Shown one piece after another: positions 18,214-27,015 of a stretch of DNA of 54,219 bases. The DNA comes from Anaerosphaera multitolerans (lineage in GTDB: Bacteria > Bacillota > Clostridia > Tissierellales > Peptoniphilaceae). The position numbers and the translations under genes are program-made. The number at the start of each line of letters is the position of its first letter. The first letter of the stretch is position 1. Below the pieces are notes generated by a model, which was not told the origin of the DNA, made no database searches, and was given only the letters and a program-made list of their open reading frames with translations. The stretch covers positions 1 through 54,219 of the forward strand of contig NZ_RLIH01000015.1 in assembly GCF_004006535.1 (NCBI RefSeq). Direction: 5' to 3'.

Positions 18214-19028
18214 TGATTTATTTTTGTCCCACCCCTATAGGGAATTTATCTGATATAACAAAAAGAACTTTGGAAGTTTTAAACAGCGTGGATATAATCG
18301 CAGCTGAAGATACACGAGTAAGCTTAAAGTTATTAAACAACTACAATATAAAAAAGAAACTTATAAGCTATCATAAGTTTAATGAAAGTTCTCAATCGGA
18401 CTATATAATAGAACTTTCAAAAGAAAATGATATTGCAATAATAACCGATGCAGGTCTTCCGGGAATAAGTGACCCCGGAGAGATATTAATAAGAAAATTA
18501 ATAGAGGAAGATATAGAATTTCAAGTCTTACCTGGACCTAATGCGGCGCTGACCGCTTTGGTATATTCAGGTTTAAGTACGGAGCATTTTTTGTTTTACG
18601 GATTTTTAAATTCCAGGAGCTCTCTTAGGAAAAAAGAACTTTTAGAGTTAAAACCCTTAAAGTATACTTTAATATTTTATGAATCTCCTCATAGATTAAA
18701 AGAGTCCTTAGAAGATATCTATGAAGTTTTCGGAAATAGAAAAATTTCCATATCCAGAGAGCTTACTAAATTTTATGAAGAGACTGTGAGAGGAGAGCTT
18801 TCTCAGATTTTAGATAATATAGAAAGTATAAAATTAAAGGGAGAATTTGTAATAGTAGTTGAAGGGAAGCAGGAAGAGGATATAAACTTTAACATCAGTG
18901 AACTTTTAAGGGAAAAGCTAAAAGAAGGGATGAAAAAATCTCAAGCAGTTAAAGAAATTTCCAAAGAGTATGGAATTTCTAAAAATGAAGTTTATAAAAT
19001 TAGTTTAGAGGTTGACGAAGATGATTGA
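18213..19028 (+). CDS. rsmI: 16S rRNA C1402 2'-O-methyltransferase RsmI
   Basis: This 271-residue tetrapyrrole-methylase-fold enzyme methylates the ribose of C1402 in the ribosomal decoding centre. Family blocks are FCPTPIGNLSDIT at the start, IAAEDTR, TDAGLPGISDPG, and PGPNAALTALVYSGL. Length is normal. The ATG overlaps the trmN6 stop and has GAGGAG upstream. The pairing of a YfiC-type methyltransferase with rsmI is common in Firmicutes. nurA starts within its last codons. Confidence 0.94.
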   Translation: MIYFCPTPIGNLSDITKRTLEVLNSVDIIAAEDTRVSLKLLNNYNIKKKLISYHKFNESSQSDYIIELSKENDIAIITDAGLPGISDPGEILIRKLIEEDIEFQVLPGPNAALTALVYSGLSTEHFLFYGFLNSRSSLRKKELLELKPLKYTLIFYESPHRLKESLEDIYEVFGNRKISISRELTKFYEETVRGELSQILDNIESIKLKGEFVIVVEGKQEEDINFNISELLREKLKEGMKKSQAVKEISKEYGISKNEVYKISLEVDEDD

Positions 19029-19956
19029 AGATATTCAAAGGGAAATTGAAAATGTAAATGAATTGTTAAAGGAGAAGTATAGAGATTTCTTTGCTCTACC
19101 CAATGAAAAATTCAGGATTGAGATTTTAAGTAAAGTTGGAAAAATATCCTCACTAAAAAAATTAAGTGAAGAAGAGTTAAAAGATTTCGGAGCAGTGGTG
19201 GGAGTTGACGGTTCTACAAATAGAGTTGGAGGAGCCCATCCTCACTATATTGATTTATTTCAGGCTTTGGCAAAACCTACAAGAGGAGAGGACCTCTACT
19301 TAAATGAATGTTATACTCCCATTCTTGGAAATTTAAATAAGGATGAAAATTTTGAAATTGAAAATAAAAACAAGATGTTGGCGCAAATTGAATTAGATGT
19401 GGCAATTAATTGCATAGAGAAACAAAATCCTTCTTTTATTATGATGGACGGAGGTTTAGTAAGATATATATTGGAGGATAATGACAGGTTTAAGGAATTA
19501 GTGGAAATTTGCGAAGAGAAAGAGATTATTCTAATAGGAGTAATAGAAGATACTAAGACCAATATTATATCCAGAGCAAATAATTTGGAAAGCTCCTATT
19601 TTGATAGGGAGTTACTATATGGCAGATTAAATATTGGAGAGTGTTTAGAGGTAGATGATGCTTTTAACAATAAACTGGAGTTTGGAATTTCCAGTGCCTT
19701 TTTAAGGACTTCCAGTTTTGCAGCGGCCATGGGAATGGATATTTTAAATTCTCAAAAGAACTACTTAAAGGAAGCTGCAAATCTCATCTATACTTTAACG
19801 CCTTACAATTCAAGGGGCATACCGCTATGGCTTGATATAGTAGATAAAGAAGTTAGAATTACAGATAAACTTATAAAATCCATGTTAGAAGAATATTTAG
19901 ATAGGGATATTTATGAGAGGTTTTTTGTGTCGGAAAGGGATAGGAGAAGTTTATGA
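19021..19956 (+). CDS. nurA: NurA-type 5'-3' nuclease
   Basis: The 311-residue protein matches the NurA domain, an RNase H-like nuclease that resects DNA ends together with the HerA translocase. The predicted metal ligands are D63 in GVDGS and D143 in MMDGG. The C terminus carries GIPLWLDIVDKEVRIT, also typical. ATG 19021 is preferred over the TTG at 19012. It overlaps rsmI by 8 bases and herA by 4 (ATGA), so the nuclease and its motor are translationally linked. Confidence 0.85.
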   Translation: MIEDIQREIENVNELLKEKYRDFFALPNEKFRIEILSKVGKISSLKKLSEEELKDFGAVVGVDGSTNRVGGAHPHYIDLFQALAKPTRGEDLYLNECYTPILGNLNKDENFEIENKNKMLAQIELDVAINCIEKQNPSFIMMDGGLVRYILEDNDRFKELVEICEEKEIILIGVIEDTKTNIISRANNLESSYFDRELLYGRLNIGECLEVDDAFNNKLEFGISSAFLRTSSFAAAMGMDILNSQKNYLKEAANLIYTLTPYNSRGIPLWLDIVDKEVRITDKLIKSMLEEYLDRDIYERFFVSERDRRSL

Positions 19957-21794
19957 AAGTACTTGGAATAACTACTCAACAGGAAGTATATATAGGTTCC
20001 AGAGATAGAAATTTTAGAATAAATGAATTTTTAATAATCTCTGATGAAGCGCAGGGAGATTTAATAGGAGAAATAGTAGAAGCTAAGACCTTTAATAGAT
20101 TTATTCCCTTGGATATGGGCGGAGACTTTATAGACGGTTCCGTAATAGAGTCCTTAAAGGTAATGGGCTATGATGTAAGTAATGAAACTATTTATATTGG
20201 TAAATTACGACTTCTAAAAGAAGCTCAGTATCCTGTTTTAACCGGAAGCGAAGTGAGAATTCCGAAATTTGAAGAGGTGGAGAAACTTTTAATTTCCACA
20301 GAACCAAGTAGGGGTTTAGTTTTGGGAGTAATAAAAAACACTGATGATTTAACTTTAAATATGGATGAAAAGTATTTAAATTTATGTAAAACCTTTGATG
20401 AAGGAGAGTACTTTAAGCAGAAGGACGTTCCCTTTATCTTAGACTATAAATCTATGCATGAATATCCTCATATTGGAGTTTTTGGGGGTTCCGGCTCCGG
20501 GAAGAGTTTCGGTCTAAGGGTGGTCTTAGAGGAGATTATGCAAAAACAAGTTCCCACAGTGGTTTTAGATCCCCACTATGAAATGGATTTTTCAGTTAAA
20601 TCTCCGGCGGGAGCAGATATTGACTATGGAGAAAGTTTTAAGTGTCTACAGGTGGGAGTAGATGTGGGAATTAAATTTGAGGAACTTTCCGTGGGAGATA
20701 TTAAAAATCTCCTTAACACCTCAAGTCCCCTTACGGATTCTATGAATAACACAGTGGATATTTTATTTGTCCGAGGTAGTAATTACTATAGTTTTTTCAA
20801 TAAACTACAAAATTTAATGGAAGCTCAGGAAGTGGGCTCAGTTGAAAAAATAGAGGAAAAAATATTTTATGCGGAAACAAAAGAAGATGAAGAAAAGTGG
20901 ACAGATAGAAAAAATCTCTATCAAAAATACAATGCCACCTGTCCCAACCAATCAGTTAGGGGAATACTTTGGAGATTGGTAAAACTTTTTAATGAGGGTA
21001 TCTTTAATAGAGACATTACGGAACTGGTAGATGGACTAAAGGTGGGTAAGCTAATAGTCATTCAAGGTTCTACGAGAATAATTCAAGTATTTGCCACATA
21101 TCTTTTAAATAAATTGTACTATCAGAGAAGGGAATATAGAGAATCGGTTTATAGAAATGAACGAGAGGACTTTTTCCCGCCTTTTATAATAGTTACTGAT
21201 GAAGCTCATAATTTTGCACCAAAGGGTTTTGAAACGCCTTCTAAATCTATTTTAAGAGAAATTGCACAGGAAGGTAGAAAGTATGGAGTGTTTTTAATTT
21301 TAGCAACACAGAGACCTACGCTTTTAGATGAAACTATAACCGCCCAGTTAAATACTAAATTTATTTTCAGAACCGTCAGGGCATCAGACATAGATACAAT
21401 AAGAGAAGAAACGGACATAGCAACAGATGAGGCTAAAAGACTGCCTTATTTGACAACAGGAGATGTATTTATATCATCAGCCAAAGCGGGGAGAACTTCC
21501 TATGTGAGAATAAGAGCTTCGCATACACAGACTCCACACAAGGAAAATCCCTTTGATGAATTGGCGCTTATTAAGTCCAGGGACAATGAAGATTTTTTAA
21601 AGTATATCAGTGAGTTTATGCCCATTTCCACAGCGGTGGACAGCTTGGATATAATAAAAAGCATCTATGAAAGACATTCAGTTAGCTATACTATTGATCA
21701 ATTTAACTTAAAGCTTAAGGAATTGGAGAAAAACGGATTAATAGAAGTGGAAGAGACTTTCTTAGGAGCGCAGTACAAACTTAAGAAAAATTAA
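19953..21794 (+). CDS. herA: HerA-family DNA translocase/helicase
   Basis: This 613-residue ATPase has a HAS-barrel-like N terminus, Walker A GGSGSGKS at 178-185, Walker B IIVTDEAHN at about 412-420 and the ATQRPT motif near 451-456, typical of FtsK/HerA hexameric motors. It is longer than many archaeal HerA proteins, with extra sequence at about 250-360 and a C-terminal part (about 560-613) that looks like a winged helix. Together with NurA it should form a DNA end-processing machine in recombinational repair. A role in phage defence is possible for some HerA relatives, but no defence genes are near. Confidence 0.88.
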   Translation: MKVLGITTQQEVYIGSRDRNFRINEFLIISDEAQGDLIGEIVEAKTFNRFIPLDMGGDFIDGSVIESLKVMGYDVSNETIYIGKLRLLKEAQYPVLTGSEVRIPKFEEVEKLLISTEPSRGLVLGVIKNTDDLTLNMDEKYLNLCKTFDEGEYFKQKDVPFILDYKSMHEYPHIGVFGGSGSGKSFGLRVVLEEIMQKQVPTVVLDPHYEMDFSVKSPAGADIDYGESFKCLQVGVDVGIKFEELSVGDIKNLLNTSSPLTDSMNNTVDILFVRGSNYYSFFNKLQNLMEAQEVGSVEKIEEKIFYAETKEDEEKWTDRKNLYQKYNATCPNQSVRGILWRLVKLFNEGIFNRDITELVDGLKVGKLIVIQGSTRIIQVFATYLLNKLYYQRREYRESVYRNEREDFFPPFIIVTDEAHNFAPKGFETPSKSILREIAQEGRKYGVFLILATQRPTLLDETITAQLNTKFIFRTVRASDIDTIREETDIATDEAKRLPYLTTGDVFISSAKAGRTSYVRIRASHTQTPHKENPFDELALIKSRDNEDFLKYISEFMPISTAVDSLDIIKSIYERHSVSYTIDQFNLKLKELEKNGLIEVEETFLGAQYKLKKN

Positions 21795-21811
21795 TTACTG
21801 GGAGGACAATT

Positions 21812-22282
21812 ATGGTACTAACTAAAAGAAGAATTGAAAAGACTGTAATCTTACTTTTGATTTTATTGATTATGTCAACGGTTTTAATGGGATGTGAAAA
21901 AAAGGAAGAGGATTTAAGTTCTCAGCTATATAGCAATAGGACGGAATATGTTGGTGATAATTCAAAGGTGGGAAATATAATTTCTCTTTTAAAATTTAAA
22001 GGTTATGACCATATGGAAATTTTATCTGAAGAAGAACCTTACAGTATTAATATATATTTAAATGAAAATTTAAGTGAGATGGATTTAGAAGAACTTCAGA
22101 ATAAAAGTGCAGTTATTTTTCCCCTTATATCTAATTTAGAGGAGATTAACTGCCTTGGAGAAGATGGAGATAAATTGGTTTTTACAAGGGAAGAAATCGA
22201 TGAATTTACCATTAAGGAATTTGGAATCAGTACAGAGAAATTGGGAAGGAGCTTGGAGGAATTTAAAAAGTTAGTAAATTAA
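21812..22282 (+). CDS. DUF4825 lipoprotein
   Basis: The 156-residue precursor has a basic N terminus, a hydrophobic signal and a lipobox VLMGC with the lipidated cysteine at C28. The mature protein contains YVGDNSKVGNIISLL, the hallmark of the DUF4825 domain of unknown function. GGGAGG precedes the ATG. It follows herA by 17 bases and is probably the last gene of that operon, though a role in DNA repair is unlikely for an extracytoplasmic lipoprotein. Confidence 0.8.
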   Translation: MVLTKRRIEKTVILLLILLIMSTVLMGCEKKEEDLSSQLYSNRTEYVGDNSKVGNIISLLKFKGYDHMEILSEEEPYSINIYLNENLSEMDLEELQNKSAVIFPLISNLEEINCLGEDGDKLVFTREEIDEFTIKEFGISTEKLGRSLEEFKKLVN

Positions 22283-22296
22283 GATAAGCAGTTTTA

Positions 22297-23205
22297 TTAT
22301 TTATCTCCAAGCAGATTAACGCCAATAATTCCAAGGATAATAAGAAAGGATCCTGCTATATAGGGCAGTGAGATAGCTTCTTTAAGAAATATAATGCCAG
22401 CGAATATTTGGATAACATTTCCCAGATTGCTGAAAACGGAAACTTTTGAAGCCTCAATTTGAGAAAGGGCGTAATTTAAAAACAGGCCGCTTAACAGTGT
22501 AGAGGGAATGGCTATATAAAATAAACTTAGGATAAAGTCCTTTTCTTTAAAGGGTTGAAACATAGTTATTAAAGTTCCCTGAGTTAAATTTTTAATAATG
22601 GAGATGGCTGCAAAAATCAAAAGGGCCTCTCCCATAATTACAAGTAGCAATTCGTAAAAACTAAATCTGTCCTTATAATTTCTACTTAGCACATTGTATA
22701 TGGAAAAGGAAATTGTAGCGCAAAAAGCAATTATAAATCCGAAAAAGTCTAAGGAATCGGTATTTGCAGTTAGTATTTTTGCCACAATTATAATTGCAAC
22801 TCCCACTATATAAACTAAGATGGAATATTTTTGAGGTCTATTGGTCTTCTCCTTTAGAAAAATACTGGAGAGAATTAATGTAAAGATTGGAGAGGTTGAT
22901 TGAACAATACTTACCTCTATTGAAGAGGATATTTTCAAAGCAAGGGTTTGAGCTTCAAAAAATAAAATCGGATAAAATACTCCAATAGTAAGGAGTATTT
23001 TTATTTTTTCCCTTGAAAAAGAACATCTTGATTTCATTAGCGGATAGATACATAAAAGGGGAATAAAGGCAACTAAAAACCTAAAAAACAAAATATCAGT
23101 TACACTTGTATAGTTTAAAATGTCCTTTACAAATAAAAAGTAAAATCCTACGATACAGGAATAGGTAATTATTGAGATATAGCCCAGTGATTTATGATTT
23201 TTCAT
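22297..23205 (-). CDS. EamA/DMT-family transporter
   Basis: The 302-residue protein has ten predicted membrane helices in two homologous EamA halves. The segment STSPIFTLILSSIFLKEKTN ends the first half and the matching GNVIQIFAGIIFLKEAIS ends the second. Such proteins export or import amino acids, nucleosides or other metabolites; the substrate cannot be told here. It stands alone on the minus strand, converging with the DUF4825 gene 14 bases away. GGAGGA lies about 11 bases before the ATG, a rather long spacing. Confidence 0.85.
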   Translation of the reverse strand: MKNHKSLGYISIITYSCIVGFYFLFVKDILNYTSVTDILFFRFLVAFIPLLCIYPLMKSRCSFSREKIKILLTIGVFYPILFFEAQTLALKISSSIEVSIVQSTSPIFTLILSSIFLKEKTNRPQKYSILVYIVGVAIIIVAKILTANTDSLDFFGFIIAFCATISFSIYNVLSRNYKDRFSFYELLLVIMGEALLIFAAISIIKNLTQGTLITMFQPFKEKDFILSLFYIAIPSTLLSGLFLNYALSQIEASKVSVFSNLGNVIQIFAGIIFLKEAISLPYIAGSFLIILGIIGVNLLGDK

Positions 23206-23335
23206 TTAGGTAAGTTCCTCCAAGTTTATGTAAATTATCTTTAATATATCCAATTGCAACTGCTAAGTCAATAAAAGGAACAGTTTAATAATAAAATTAA
23301 AGGGCTGTTGATTTATTTCTATATTAATATAAACT

Positions 23336-23341
23336 TATAAT
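23336..23341 (+). promoter_or_regulatory. Candidate -10 box of the xanthine/uracil permease gene
   Basis: A perfect TATAAT at 23336-23341 precedes the permease ribosome site. A TTGATT at 23308-23313 is 22 bases away, too far for a standard -35 box. I looked for a purine riboswitch in 23206-23366 and saw none. Confidence 0.3.
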
Positions 23342-23366
23342 AGTTAATTTATTTTTGGAGGTTACA

Positions 23367-24752
23367 ATGTCAGAAAATTCAGTTTCAAATTCGCTTTTTG
23401 ATTTAAATGGGAAACCGTCTATACAGAGATCTTTTCCCATAGCTCTTCAACACTTACTAGCTATGATAGTGGGAAATACCTTGCCTGCTCTTGTTCTTGC
23501 AAATACTTTAAAGGGAACGGAGTTTGCGGTTTCTTCAAATGAGTCCGTATACATAATACAGGCGGGAATGTTCATAGCTGCCATAGCTACGATGTTACAG
23601 TTATATCCGGTATATAAAGTAGGGGCTAAGCTTCCGGTAGTAATGGGGGTGTCCTTTGCCTATATTCCAATTTTAATTGAAATAGGTTTAAAGTACGGAT
23701 ATGGCGCAGTTTTCGGAGCTGAAATAGCAGGAGGATTTGTGGCTATAATTGTCGGCTTATTTATTGGGAGAATTCGAAAGTATTTTCCACCAATAGTTTC
23801 CGGTACGGTGGTATTGACTATTGGATTATCTTTATATCCCGTAGCTATTAATTATATGGCGGGAGGAGCGGGAAGTCCTCTTTACGGAACTAAGTGGAAC
23901 TGGATAGTGGCAATTATTACATTAGCAGTAGTTCTACTGTGTAATATGTTTGGAAAGGGAATAGTAAAACTTGCCGCAATTTTAATAGGGATAGTTGCCG
24001 GTTATATCGCATCGCTTATAATAAACAGTACGGTACTGCCGGGATTTATGAATTTTTCCAATGTAGTAAGCGCGGAGTGGTTTACCTATCCTCACATTAT
24101 GCCCTTTAAACCCGAATTTAAATTTTCTGCAGTAATAGTTATGTCGATTATGTACATTGTAAATTCAGTTCAAGCTGTGGGAGACATATCCTCCACAACT
24201 ATTGGAGGGCTGGACAGAGAGCCTACGGATTCGGAAATTTCAGGCTCCATAGTTTGTAACGGAGTATCTTCAGTTATAGGAGGTTTAATTGGCGCTCTTC
24301 CCACTGCAACTTACTCTCAAAATGTTGGAATAGTATCTATGACTAAAGTAGTTGCGAGAAGAGTTTTGGCTTTAACATCTGCAATGATTTTAATAGCCGG
24401 TTTTATTCCGAAATTTGGCGGACTTATGATGAGTATACCTCAATGTGTAATAGGAGGAGCGACTATTTCCGTATTTGCTCAAATTACAATGAATGGAATG
24501 AAACTAATAACATCAGAGGAGCTATCTATAAGAAACTCCACAATTGTGGGTTTGGGTGTGGCATTGGGTATGGGAATAACTCAGGTACCTGCTTCAACGG
24601 AAGTTTTAAAGGCGACCTATCCGACTCTTCATATGATATTTACTTCTTCGCCGGTAATTATTGCAACTATGGTAGTATTCTTTTTAAATATAATTCTTCC
24701 AAATAAATCTCTTGCAGAAGAACAGGCTGAAAGAGATGAAATGGAACAGTAA
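23367..24752 (+). CDS. NCS2-family xanthine/uracil permease
   Basis: This 461-residue permease has about 14 membrane segments. NCS2 hallmarks are FPIALQHLLAMIVGNTLPALVL at the start (first helix), the KVGAKLPVVMGVSFAYIPI segment, and NVGIVSMTKVVARRVL after the conserved TATYSQN loop near residue 315. Family members import xanthine, uric acid, guanine or uracil. With a xanthine-dehydrogenase-type enzyme and xdhC nearby, a purine substrate is likely. ATG 23367 is chosen because TTGGAGG lies 5 bases upstream. A strong terminator follows. Confidence 0.9.
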   Translation: MSENSVSNSLFDLNGKPSIQRSFPIALQHLLAMIVGNTLPALVLANTLKGTEFAVSSNESVYIIQAGMFIAAIATMLQLYPVYKVGAKLPVVMGVSFAYIPILIEIGLKYGYGAVFGAEIAGGFVAIIVGLFIGRIRKYFPPIVSGTVVLTIGLSLYPVAINYMAGGAGSPLYGTKWNWIVAIITLAVVLLCNMFGKGIVKLAAILIGIVAGYIASLIINSTVLPGFMNFSNVVSAEWFTYPHIMPFKPEFKFSAVIVMSIMYIVNSVQAVGDISSTTIGGLDREPTDSEISGSIVCNGVSSVIGGLIGALPTATYSQNVGIVSMTKVVARRVLALTSAMILIAGFIPKFGGLMMSIPQCVIGGATISVFAQITMNGMKLITSEELSIRNSTIVGLGVALGMGITQVPASTEVLKATYPTLHMIFTSSPVIIATMVVFFLNIILPNKSLAEEQAERDEMEQ

Positions 24753-24777
24753 AACTCAGGAGAACCTGAGTTTTTTA
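24752..24777. terminator. Bidirectional terminator after the permease
   Basis: Eight-base arms AACTCAGG (24753-24760) and CCTGAGTT (24765-24772) with loop AGAA are followed by six T residues. An A-run on the left side allows it to serve the convergent amidotransferase gene too. Confidence 0.85.
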
Positions 24778-25338
24778 AATTGAATTTATAAAATTTTTTA
24801 AAATTTCTCTTCCGTATTGGGAGTACTTACCCTCCGGATGAAAAATAGTTCCATATAGTTTTAATTCAGGATTTTCAAAAGCTGCAATGGGGCCATTTTC
24901 AGTACTTCCTATGTTTATAAAATTCTTCGGTAATTCCTCTACACTGTATCCGTGGTACATATGTGTATGTTGTTTTTCCGGAAGATTTTTAAATATAATT
25001 GAATTTGAATCAAGGGTTGCAACTACATCGCCCTTTTCAAAAGGAAACTTATCTCTACCGACTACTCCGCCAAAATCCAAGGCAATTAATTCCATACCGG
25101 AGCATATTCCAAAAATTGGCAAGCCAAGGTCATAAATAGCCTTATCTACCCTTGGTGCATCTTCAGCCATTATATCACTAATGCCTCCGCCAAAAATTAT
25201 ACCGTCTACTTTAAACTCAAGAGCTTTTTCATAGGCATTTTTATAATTTGAAAGGTATATATTTGCCAAGTCACTAATTTTCTCTGCAATTTTATCAGGA
25301 TTTGAATAACCAAAATCCACTATTAATATTTTTTTCAT
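24775..25338 (-). CDS. Stand-alone class I glutamine amidotransferase, GuaA N-domain-like
   Basis: The 187-residue protein is a lone glutaminase domain. The nucleophile is C79 in FGICSGME, and the other triad residues are H167 and E169 in FHPEGKYSQYG. The C-terminal pattern resembles the amidotransferase half of GMP synthetase, which in most bacteria is fused to the synthetase. Here no ATP-pyrophosphatase domain follows. It could supply ammonia to a partner made elsewhere, or act as a gamma-glutamyl hydrolase-like enzyme. The purine permease and molybdenum hydroxylase genes nearby suggest a purine link. GAGGTGG lies 5 bases before the ATG. Confidence 0.8.
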   Translation of the reverse strand: MKKILIVDFGYSNPDKIAEKISDLANIYLSNYKNAYEKALEFKVDGIIFGGGISDIMAEDAPRVDKAIYDLGLPIFGICSGMELIALDFGGVVGRDKFPFEKGDVVATLDSNSIIFKNLPEKQHTHMYHGYSVEELPKNFINIGSTENGPIAAFENPELKLYGTIFHPEGKYSQYGREILKNFINSI

Positions 25339-25474
25339 AATCCACCTCTAATTTCATTTATTCCCTAAAAACACATTTAAAAACAAGTTTAAAATATGGT
25401 TTAGTATTGTATATAAAACCAAATCAATTGGAATAAAATTTCATTACAGGATAGACGTATTATAGAGAAAATAA

Positions 25475-25500
25475 ATTGATTTAATAGCTTAATCAATAAT
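25475..25500 (-). terminator. Weak AT-rich terminator candidate after the S41 protease gene
   Basis: Seven-base arms ATTGATT and AATCAAT (25475-25481 and 25491-25497) form a hairpin that, on the minus strand, is followed by a T-rich stretch. The stem is weak. The remaining intergenic bases 25339-25551 show no gene. Confidence 0.3.
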
Positions 25501-25551
25501 CCGGCTGTTTTAAATTTTAAATAATAAGAGAAGTTACAACGTCTTTTCCTA

Positions 25552-26847
25552 TTACATATTTATATTTTCCAGCTCCAACACTTTTTTAATACACTTATCA
25601 TTTTCATAATTAAGTTTTCCGTCTTGAAGAAATACGCGGTTAATAGGTTCAACTATATACTGTGGAATAGTTTTATCCAACTCATTAATGGAGCCGCTTT
25701 CGGTAATTCCCATTTCTTTGGGAAATCTTATAAGCAATCCGCTATTGGGTAAATCAAAAATAAAGGGATCATCTCCTATTCCATCGCCGCCGGTTTTTTC
25801 ACCCACTAATATTGCAATACCTGTCTCCTTACAAAAGGATGCAAGTTTTTCTGATGAACTATATACACGTCTATCTACAAGTAGGTATAAATTTCCGCTA
25901 AAGTTAATACTTTCTTTTAAGGGTTCTAAGGTAAAGACAGATTCATAGTAGTATTTAAATCCATCTAAGTATTTAAGCGTATTTTCAGGAAAATTAAAAG
26001 TAGTTAAATCTTCCACATTTTTCATAGAGGAGGTTAGGCTTTTAAAGAGAGGACCATCTTTTAAAAATATATAATTTTTTGTGGATACAGGATTTTTTAA
26101 TAGTTTTGGTAGTAAAAATTTACTCCAATAGGCTGAGTCTCCTCCTTTATTTCCTCTAATATCAATTATTAAGGCTTTGTAGTCTTTAATATTTTCCAAG
26201 TAATTATTTATTATATCTTTATCCAGTTTAAAATTTTTATTTTCCTCATCGGCACTAATCATTTGTTTAATATATAGGTAGCCCACTTGACCATTTATAA
26301 TATCTTCGGCGATAAGATTACTTTCCATTTCTGTAGAAGAGCTGTAATTTTGTTTATTAAAATCTTTTAACTCCTCAGTTGTAATATTATATCTTCTACG
26401 TACTTTTTCCTTTTCAAATACCTCGCTCATTTTGTGACGCCAGTCATTTTCAGGTAAATTATAGTAGTTAATATAGGCGGTAAAAACAAAATTTCTTTTT
26501 AGAACATTGGTATGTCCGTTGTTTAATTCGCTTAAAATTGAGTTAAGAGCGTTTATAAAGTCATTATCATTTTCACATTTTTCAATTTTACTTTTATATA
26601 AGTCATAGTACTTAGTAAAATCCAAAGCATTTAGCTCTCTATTAACTTCAAAATAGGGATAGTGTTTCTTTAAAACTTCAAACATATAGTTAAAATCCTC
26701 TATATATTCCTCAGAGGTAAGTTGTTTTTCCTCACTTAAATCCAAGGGGTCAAGCTTAGGAATATTGTAAGCTGGAGATCTTTTAAATAACATAAAGGAA
26801 ACTAAAATTACCAATAACAATAAAATTAGATTTCTTTTTTTATTCAT
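25552..26847 (-). CDS. Membrane-anchored S41-family peptidase
   Basis: The 431-residue protein starts with a single membrane segment (residues 7-22) and should face outward. The C-terminal half is an S41 (tail-specific/CtpA-like) protease domain: ALIIDIRGNKGGDSAYW near residue 225, the nucleophile region VYSSSEKLA near 332, and GEKTGGDG near 352. No PDZ domain is apparent between the N-terminal helical part and the protease core. Targets are unknown. It is a single gene between the amidotransferase and the molybdenum operon, which is read divergently. Confidence 0.85.
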   Translation of the reverse strand: MNKKRNLILLLLVILVSFMLFKRSPAYNIPKLDPLDLSEEKQLTSEEYIEDFNYMFEVLKKHYPYFEVNRELNALDFTKYYDLYKSKIEKCENDNDFINALNSILSELNNGHTNVLKRNFVFTAYINYYNLPENDWRHKMSEVFEKEKVRRRYNITTEELKDFNKQNYSSSTEMESNLIAEDIINGQVGYLYIKQMISADEENKNFKLDKDIINNYLENIKDYKALIIDIRGNKGGDSAYWSKFLLPKLLKNPVSTKNYIFLKDGPLFKSLTSSMKNVEDLTTFNFPENTLKYLDGFKYYYESVFTLEPLKESINFSGNLYLLVDRRVYSSSEKLASFCKETGIAILVGEKTGGDGIGDDPFIFDLPNSGLLIRFPKEMGITESGSINELDKTIPQYIVEPINRVFLQDGKLNYENDKCIKKVLELENINM

Positions 26848-26920
26848 ACTATCACCTCTAACAATAGTATACCCTTGAAAAGTTTGTTAAGATAGCAGTG
26901 AAAGATAAAGATTTATTATA

Positions 26921-26949
26921 TTGACGCTTCATCACAGTAGGAGTATAAT
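26921..26949 (+). promoter_or_regulatory. Near-consensus promoter of the molybdenum operon
   Basis: TTGACG (26921-26926) and TATAAT (26944-26949) are separated by exactly 17 bases, about 70 bases before xdhC. This is the best sigma-A promoter I see in the window. The downstream stretch holds ATTAATTAAT and AAGCTTAT, possible operator elements; the latter 8-mer also occurs in the xdh promoter. The leader of about 60 bases is too short for a molybdenum cofactor riboswitch. Confidence 0.75.
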
Positions 26950-27015
26950 TAATTAATATAAAGCTTATAAATATTTGTTTATAAAAATTTTTACATAGAT
27001 AACTAAGAGGAAGAT

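Noticed and set aside
19021-21794. A HerA-based phage defence island
   Set aside because: The partner is NurA, and the neighbours are housekeeping RNA methyltransferases with no defence genes.
23206-23366. Possible purine riboswitch before the permease gene
   Set aside because: The conserved junction core of purine riboswitches is not visible, and the leader after the likely -10 box is too short.
26950-27015. Possible molybdenum cofactor riboswitch before xdhC
   Set aside because: The leader is only about 60 bases, far shorter than the known aptamer, and no suitable pairing is seen.
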